From: JAUSFM01 sp964343705
GTDB lineage: Archaea > Nanobdellota > Nanobdellia > Woesearchaeales > UBA12501
DNA: 64,000 nt
Direction: 5' to 3'
NCBI GenBank assembly: GCA_964343705.1
Contig: CAYFJX010000003.1
Coordinates: 136,681-200,680 of the forward strand
Within the stretch, counting starts at the first letter, position 1; each line of letters starts with the position of its first letter. A program made the position numbers and the translations under genes. The notes beneath the pieces were generated by a model that did no database searches, had not been told where the DNA came from, and saw nothing but the letters and a program-made list of their open reading frames with translations. Shown piece after piece: positions 59,718 to 64,000 of the stretch.

Positions 59718-60029
59718 ATGCAAAAAGCACGAATCAAACTGGTATGCGCAGACATTAACAAAATCAATGGTGTCTGTGAGTACATAGCTGGAATCGCGGA
59801 TAAGACTGGGGTGGACATGAGAGGTCCAATTCCTTTGCCTACTAAGAAGCTTAAGCTAACTACACGTAAAAGTCCATGTGGAGATGGTAAGGCTTCCTGG
59901 GAACGGTATGAACTGCGAGTACACAAGCGCTTGATAGACTTAGGTATAGACGAGCGTGCTCTTCGTTTGGTTATGCGTGTGCCAATCCCTGAAGGATTGA
60001 ACATTGAGATTGAAATGATCGAAAACTAA
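59718..60029 (+). CDS. rps10: ribosomal protein S10
   Basis: A 103-residue uS10 of archaeal type: ARIKLVCADINKINGVC start, GVDMRGPIPLPTKKLKLTTRKSPCGDGKASWERYE core written here in parts (GPIPLPTKK, TTRKSPCGDGK), and the end RVPIPEGLNIEIEMIEN. It binds 16S rRNA in the 30S head. It follows EF-1alpha on the same strand after a hairpin-rich 151-bp leader. GAGTG precedes the start at a usable distance. Confidence 0.97.
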   Translation: MQKARIKLVCADINKINGVCEYIAGIADKTGVDMRGPIPLPTKKLKLTTRKSPCGDGKASWERYELRVHKRLIDLGIDERALRLVMRVPIPEGLNIEIEMIEN

Positions 60030-60060
60030 GTTATTTGTGCTTTTTCTGATGTGATTGCTT

Positions 60061-60327
60061 ATGACTGATATTGCTGAGATGAGGGAGTTGTATGACCGTG
60101 CTAAGTCACGAGTCTTTAGTCCTATTTCTAATACTGAGATGGGGTTGCGTGACTTGGATTACTTCTTTGAGACTACTTTGAATGGGGATCAAGATTTACG
60201 AGATCGATATGCTCACACCCGTTCTAATATTGGTGATACTTTTGTGGGAGAGAAGAGGGTTACTGCGGCACTTGACGCGCTTGCTGACGAAGCATTGGAA
60301 AGGTATGAGAAAAGGTATGTTGAATAG
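60061..60327 (+). CDS. small helical protein
   Basis: An 88-residue acidic, helical protein (MTDIAEMRELYDRAKSRVF at the start) with no recognised family. An in-frame TTG at 60055 precedes the ATG. It starts 31 bp after S10, so read-through from the S10 promoter is possible. No ribosome-binding site is obvious. It converges with the VapC gene. Confidence 0.5.
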   Translation: MTDIAEMRELYDRAKSRVFSPISNTEMGLRDLDYFFETTLNGDQDLRDRYAHTRSNIGDTFVGEKRVTAALDALADEALERYEKRYVE

Positions 60328-60341
60328 GTTGCATGACATTC

Positions 60342-60713
60342 TTACTTTACAAACTCCACATTTTCTAAGTCTCTAAATTCCCTGTCTCCAGTGAGAAATT
60401 TTATTCGTAATTGTTTTGCAAGAATGTACCCTATGCAATCTGTCATTGACAGGCCTCTTTTTTTGAATGCATGTTTAAGCTTTACGGCTTTTGAAATTAT
60501 ATCAACATCAAAATGAGCAGTAAACTTGTTGTATTCTTCTAGGAAGTTAGGGTATTCTTTTTCTCTACCTTGGCGCAATATGAAATAAAAAACTTCAAAT
60601 AAGTTTAACCGCGTTGTTATGATACAAGCATCCTTATAAGGGTCTAATCTTTTGTTCCCTTCAAGGATTTCTATGATTGCATACGAATCAAAGAAATAGA
60701 ATTCATCAGTCAT
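60342..60713 (-). CDS. vapC: VapC-type PIN-domain toxin
   Basis: A 123-residue PIN-domain ribonuclease. The four acidic active-site residues are Asp9 (FFDSYAI), Glu40 (NLFEVFY), Asp92 (MTDCIGY) and Asp110 (LTGDREF), so the enzyme should be active. The gene overlaps the antitoxin by 8 bp in antitoxin-first order. The target is likely tRNA or rRNA as in the family. The final segment (DLENVEFVK) is the usual PIN C-terminus. Confidence 0.88.
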   Translation of the reverse strand: MTDEFYFFDSYAIIEILEGNKRLDPYKDACIITTRLNLFEVFYFILRQGREKEYPNFLEEYNKFTAHFDVDIISKAVKLKHAFKKRGLSMTDCIGYILAKQLRIKFLTGDREFRDLENVEFVK

Positions 60714-60933
60714 TGTATAATTCTCGTCTTATTTGATCCTTAATTTTTTGTGTGTCTTTTCCTAGTTTTCCTTTAAGTATTCCAAACGTTCGCTTGAGTG
60801 TGTCATCTTGTTTAATGACTAGTATTTTTACTTTATCATTTTCTTTAATATGCTCTTTTTCTATTAATTCTTTAGGGAGTGTTACTCCTAGAGAATTTCC
60901 CCATTTCCTTGCAGTTGTTTCACATTCAATCAT
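60706..60933 (-). CDS. vapB: AbrB-type antitoxin
   Basis: A 75-residue SpoVT/AbrB-fold antitoxin (TARKWGNSLGVTLPKELI near the start) with a charged toxin-binding tail (KIKDQIRREL). The frame is open from 60996, but the ATG at 60933 begins the domain and sits about 28 nt after a CTTTTTATAG element. It likely represses its own promoter. Directly upstream (60981-61075) is a copy of the structured dispersed repeat in the same orientation. Confidence 0.82.
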   Translation of the reverse strand: MIECETTARKWGNSLGVTLPKELIEKEHIKENDKVKILVIKQDDTLKRTFGILKGKLGKDTQKIKDQIRRELYND

Positions 60934-60980
60934 ATGAGTTATATTATGTATAATCTCTATAAAAAGTTTTCTGTTTTGAA

Positions 60981-61075
60981 AATCTAACTTCAGCAAATTC
61001 TAAAAAATCAAAGAATATTTTAACTGCACAGATTAATCTTATGTAATCTGCGCCAAAGGCGCAGTTAAAACTGTG
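60981..61075 (-). repeat. structured dispersed repeat, copy 2
   Basis: Read on the minus strand it matches 38909-39015. It has an outer stem GCACAG/CTGTGC and an inner stem CTGCGCC/GGCGCAG with a 3-nt loop, where the second base pair is swapped relative to copy 1 (T-A for A-T). Then comes the conserved TGTGCAGTTAAAAT...TTTGATTTTTTAGAATTTGC tail (quoted in parts). It lies upstream of vapB, whereas copy 1 lies downstream of hicA. Confidence 0.6.
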
Positions 61076-61167
61076 CAATGTTAGATATTAAGAAAAAGCT
61101 TATGCTTAAACTGATTTCTCTTAATCCCCCATAAACTTTTTATAGCCAGATACTCCTAACGTAATCC

Positions 61168-61506
61168 ATGACATCACCTGAACTTGTCACATGGGCAAAG
61201 CAGCAAATACAACTTGGTCATTCTTTGCATGATATTGAACTAAGCCTTAAGGAGCATGGTCATGATCAAACTGTCATCAATGCAACAATTGATGCTGCTG
61301 CAAAAGACGCACCACATCTAAAAGTCAAAGATGGTATGCATCACAAACATGCACATTGGTTGATGATTGCGGTCATGGTTTTCTTAGCATTATTGATTGT
61401 TGGAGGGTACTTTGCTTACAAACATTTCGTTGTTAGCCCAAATGAGATTGCAGATCCGTTTGCCGGCTTTATGTTTATGATACCTGGATTATTTAGAAAG
61501 AATTAA
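61168..61506 (+). CDS. single-helix membrane protein with N-terminal helical domain
   Basis: A 112-residue protein. The first 45 residues (WAKQQIQLGHSLHDIELSL then GHDQTVINATI) form a small helical domain like those found in many archaeal membrane proteins. A His-rich linker (HHKHAHW) and one transmembrane helix (about 66-86) follow, with a short aromatic tail. A TTTTTATAG element lies about 28 nt before the ATG. Its stop overlaps the convergent TPR gene by 4 bp. Function unknown. Confidence 0.62.
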   Translation: MTSPELVTWAKQQIQLGHSLHDIELSLKEHGHDQTVINATIDAAAKDAPHLKVKDGMHHKHAHWLMIAVMVFLALLIVGGYFAYKHFVVSPNEIADPFAGFMFMIPGLFRKN

Positions 61507-62897
61507 CATCGAGCACAACATTTCTTGTACTTTTTTCCACTATCACACGGACAAGGATCATTTCTACCAATCTTTTCTCCTTCTCTTCTTACTGTTGTTT
61601 GTTTTTTTGGTTTTTCTGTTTCATTACTGAGTAGGTTGGGTAGATCAGATATATCAACTCCCTGGCTTTCCAATCGTCTTCTTGCTCTGTTAAGTTTTCT
61701 ATAGTCCGCACTAAGTTCTCCTTGTATTCTTCTGTCGTATTCATCTAGTTGCATTCCTAGTGCAACAGGAATTATTTCAGGTCCGAATCGCGCAAGTAGT
61801 TGAGTTACTGCTTCTGGGTCATTTCGCAGTGCTGCTTGGTATTTTTTAACTTTAGCAGTATCGCCTAACTGTTCTGCAATCTGTATGATATTAACAGCAT
61901 AAAACATGTCCCCTGATTCTCTAACCAGTTTTTCCCATACTGGAAGTGCGTCTTCCAGTCTTCCTGATTCTGTAAGTAATTTACCTTGCAGTTCAAGTAA
62001 TTTTGTAGGGTCATTTCCACTCGCTATCCCACGTTCAAATAGGGGGTTGACTTTTTCACCCTGTCCACTTACTACATACGCTGTGCCAAGTGCATAATAC
62101 TGAGTGAGATCTCCTGCACCATCAGGGTAGAGTTCAAGAAGTGTTTCTTCTAATTGTATCATTTTTTTAAGATTTCCTTGTTTTACAAACTTCTCTATTC
62201 CAAGCTTTAAGATTCCTGCACCTTCTTTGGGATCTAGCTCATGTGATTTTCGAATATCAGTAATCCCTGCGTCAAAGTCACCTTTTGTGTCTCTTTGAAA
62301 ATAAGCATGCGCTCGGCATGAGAGGTATCGTGATTGGTCTATTTCATCTTCATTATTTTCTGCACAGAACAATGCAGCCGTGTAATGTTTTACTGCTCTA
62401 TCATAATCTCCTGTGAAGATGCTGCTACGTGCAAGACCATTCCATCCAACATGCAATTCAGGCATTAAATTGATTAAATCTTTCCAATATTCTCTTGCTT
62501 TGTCATGTTGACCTGTTCTATTGAGAAAGGTAGCAAGACTAATACGGGATGCAACATTAAGTTCATTAACTGCAATTGCTTTTTGAAAATATTCAATTGC
62601 AGCGTCCCTATCCCCTGTAAATTCGTGTGCCATACCTTTCATGTGGAACAGGAGATCACTCTCACCAAAGTACTCAAGAGCACCATCAAGCATTTCAAGT
62701 GATTCTTCAGGATGCCTTCTTTGAATTATCACTGCCTTCATAACATACCCTTTGATATCTTGAGGGTTTTCTGCAATGTAAGCATCAACTGATTCTCGTG
62801 TTAATGTACCCTCTAGTTCATGTCGCATAATTGCTACAATTCCTTCAACTGTTTCATCTTCTCGTTGGGGTCTGTATTCTAGTGGCATTATATTCAC
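61503..62897 (-). CDS. TPR protein with C-terminal SEC-C zinc motif
   Basis: A 464-residue soluble protein with around ten tetratricopeptide repeats (for example GDRDAAIEYFQKAIAVNELN near 95 and GDYDRAVKHYTAALFC near 162). It ends with a SEC-C motif GRNDPCPCDSGKKYKKCC that binds zinc. SEC-C tails occur on SecA and on many repeat proteins linked to protein or nucleic-acid binding. It overlaps the methyltransferase gene by 4 bp, and the two form an operon. Confidence 0.85.
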   Translation of the reverse strand: MNIMPLEYRPQREDETVEGIVAIMRHELEGTLTRESVDAYIAENPQDIKGYVMKAVIIQRRHPEESLEMLDGALEYFGESDLLFHMKGMAHEFTGDRDAAIEYFQKAIAVNELNVASRISLATFLNRTGQHDKAREYWKDLINLMPELHVGWNGLARSSIFTGDYDRAVKHYTAALFCAENNEDEIDQSRYLSCRAHAYFQRDTKGDFDAGITDIRKSHELDPKEGAGILKLGIEKFVKQGNLKKMIQLEETLLELYPDGAGDLTQYYALGTAYVVSGQGEKVNPLFERGIASGNDPTKLLELQGKLLTESGRLEDALPVWEKLVRESGDMFYAVNIIQIAEQLGDTAKVKKYQAALRNDPEAVTQLLARFGPEIIPVALGMQLDEYDRRIQGELSADYRKLNRARRRLESQGVDISDLPNLLSNETEKPKKQTTVRREGEKIGRNDPCPCDSGKKYKKCCARC

Positions 62898-63901
62898 CGT
62901 ACTATTGCTTCTACAAGTGTGAGTTTATATTCTGCATTGTCAGCTGCTGCTTGTTGTTCAGGTGTTAATTCTTCTGGTCCTCTATAATGTGCTGAGGTTG
63001 TAACACCATTTGCAATTTTGTTTTCATCGAGTGTTCCAATCTCATGCGCTTTTACTATTTCAATTCTGTTTGCATGTGCAGCTTGAAGATCATACCCTGA
63101 AAGTTCTTCAAATCCCTTGATTTGATGTGCTTCGCGAATACCCATATAAAACCTGCCTCCTGAACGACATATCTTGTGAACATTCTGTATGACTGTATCT
63201 ACAAATGAAAATGTATCTAGGTCTTCAAATGAACTTTTGTACTCTACTCCAGCTGCTTCAGCAGCATGCTTTTTTATACCTTCAATGAATCTGAGACCTT
63301 CATAGGTTGCATTGCCACCAAATAAGGTAAAGCTCACTGTGTCTGCTTTTACACCCTGGTTGTATAAAACTCTTATGGTGTTGTGCATGGTTGTCATGTC
63401 ATCACATAAAAGTATAGTGCCATTCAAGTCAACTTCTTCAAGCACTGGGTCTGGTTTCACAATAAAACCCTCTCGTTCTTCAGCAAAAGAAATATATGAA
63501 CCTCCAAAACGTTGTACTGCTCTTCCAGCTGCTCGGAGTGTTGCCTCTGCAAGTTGCAATTGGTAGCCATTAATATCAACGCCAATGACTTTGTCATGGT
63601 CAGATGCTGCAATTAAGTGTCCTGTGCCACAGCCAAGATCAACCCACACACCCTCGTGTCTCATGTGCTGGGCCATTTGTTTATATAGTTCTGCTTCTTG
63701 ATGACTTTGAACATTTTGTAACCAACTTGTTGCGTAGGAACGCATTGCTGTGTCGAACGTGCGTATGTAGTGCTCAGCAAACCCAGCTGGTGGTGCTGTG
63801 ATACCATGTGCTTCCAGCAAGAATCTGAGTACTCGTGGGTCTGCTAAAGTCTCTACTGCAGACTGTGTCCATACTTCCAAATAGCTCTCGCTGAATTCCA
63901 T
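62894..63901 (-). CDS. SAM-dependent methyltransferase
   Basis: A 335-residue class I methyltransferase: motif I WVDLGCGTGHLIAA (near 87), acidic motif VIGVDINGYQ (near 105), and a later LLCDDMTT. Extra helices at both ends suggest a specific small-molecule or protein substrate, unknown. The promoter CGCTTAAATACC lies about 26 nt before the ATG, implying a leaderless mRNA. It is translationally coupled to the TPR/SEC-C protein, which may present its substrate. Confidence 0.82.
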   Translation of the reverse strand: MEFSESYLEVWTQSAVETLADPRVLRFLLEAHGITAPPAGFAEHYIRTFDTAMRSYATSWLQNVQSHQEAELYKQMAQHMRHEGVWVDLGCGTGHLIAASDHDKVIGVDINGYQLQLAEATLRAAGRAVQRFGGSYISFAEEREGFIVKPDPVLEEVDLNGTILLCDDMTTMHNTIRVLYNQGVKADTVSFTLFGGNATYEGLRFIEGIKKHAAEAAGVEYKSSFEDLDTFSFVDTVIQNVHKICRSGGRFYMGIREAHQIKGFEELSGYDLQAAHANRIEIVKAHEIGTLDENKIANGVTTSAHYRGPEELTPEQQAAADNAEYKLTLVEAIVR

Positions 63902-64000
63902 ATAAAAATGGGCTAGCAGATGGTATTTAAGCGTTTCGGAGAAATAGGGTGTGTCCCGAGAGTCTGATTAGGTTTAAAAAAAGGTTGTGAAGTATGGCTT

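Overview
The window looks like a piece of an archaeal chromosome, most likely from a DPANN lineage close to Woesearchaeota (an inference from gene content, not a measured placement). Archaeal markers are NMD3, transcription factor S, an archaeal/eukaryal-type signal peptidase, ribosomal proteins L35Ae and S10, EF-1alpha next to S10, a PAC2 protein and RtcA. Genes are AT-rich and tightly packed. First genes of transcription units mostly carry a TATA box (TTTATAAA or TTTAAATA type) about 26 nt before the start codon, implying leaderless mRNAs. Internal genes carry GGAGG or GAGGTG ribosome-binding sites. Many proteins are secreted or membrane bound, and several use a KKAQVTIFIILG-type pilin-like leader or a TGNVV/TGQI motif, both of which I associate with this lineage. 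Bacterial-looking genes are also present: bacterial-type MetK, Ddl, murein hydrolases, HicAB and VapBC.

Layout. 0.2-10.3 kb: ParA, a minus-strand run (RtcA, sugar epimerase, a Lys-rich protein, a membrane-anchored winged-helix regulator), a large secreted coiled-coil protein, a lipoprotein, a TraB/TIKI-like protein, NMD3, signal peptidase and TFS. 10.4-14.9 kb: a 914-residue multidomain protein with proline/acidic linkers, then two tandem paralogs of an unrecognised family. 14.9-21.9 kb: a cell-surface subtilase, a J-domain protein, and two abutting membrane-anchored murein hydrolases (lytic transglycosylase and M23) sharing a homologous N-terminal module. 22-28 kb: a frameshifted small membrane protein, agmatinase and a Cys-cluster protein fired from one shared TATA element, two paralogous lipoproteins, and MetK. 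28-35 kb: an operon with two giant paralogous secreted HEAT-repeat proteins carrying a possible JAMM-like metal site, with a pilin-like protein between them.

35.5-41.9 kb is a phosphonate biosynthesis region: PEP mutase fused to a nucleotidyltransferase, phosphonopyruvate decarboxylase, a second nucleotidyltransferase and an iron-type alcohol dehydrogenase. It is split by a HicBA toxin-antitoxin pair and exonuclease III. Together these predict CTP-activated 2-hydroxyethylphosphonate for decorating lipids or glycans. 42-48 kb: HxlR regulator, radical SAM/SPASM enzyme with a 21-codon upstream ORF, GlmS flanked by two tiny basic proteins, and D-Ala-D-Ala ligase. 48-56 kb: TrmB-like regulator, an unusual tRNA gene, L35Ae, small membrane proteins, a duplicated membrane-protein/coiled-coil cassette, PAC2 and an AlkD-like protein.

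56-64 kb: a second unusual tRNA gene, HicB with a broken HicA, structured leaders before EF-1alpha and S10, VapBC, a TPR/SEC-C protein and a methyltransferase. The most novel non-coding signals are three. Two class II tRNA-like genes are interrupted in the T-arm, and each is preceded 82-89 bp upstream by a hairpin plus a copy of its own anticodon-loop segment. A roughly 100-bp structured repeat with covarying stems sits next to the hicBA and vapBC modules in inverted orientation.
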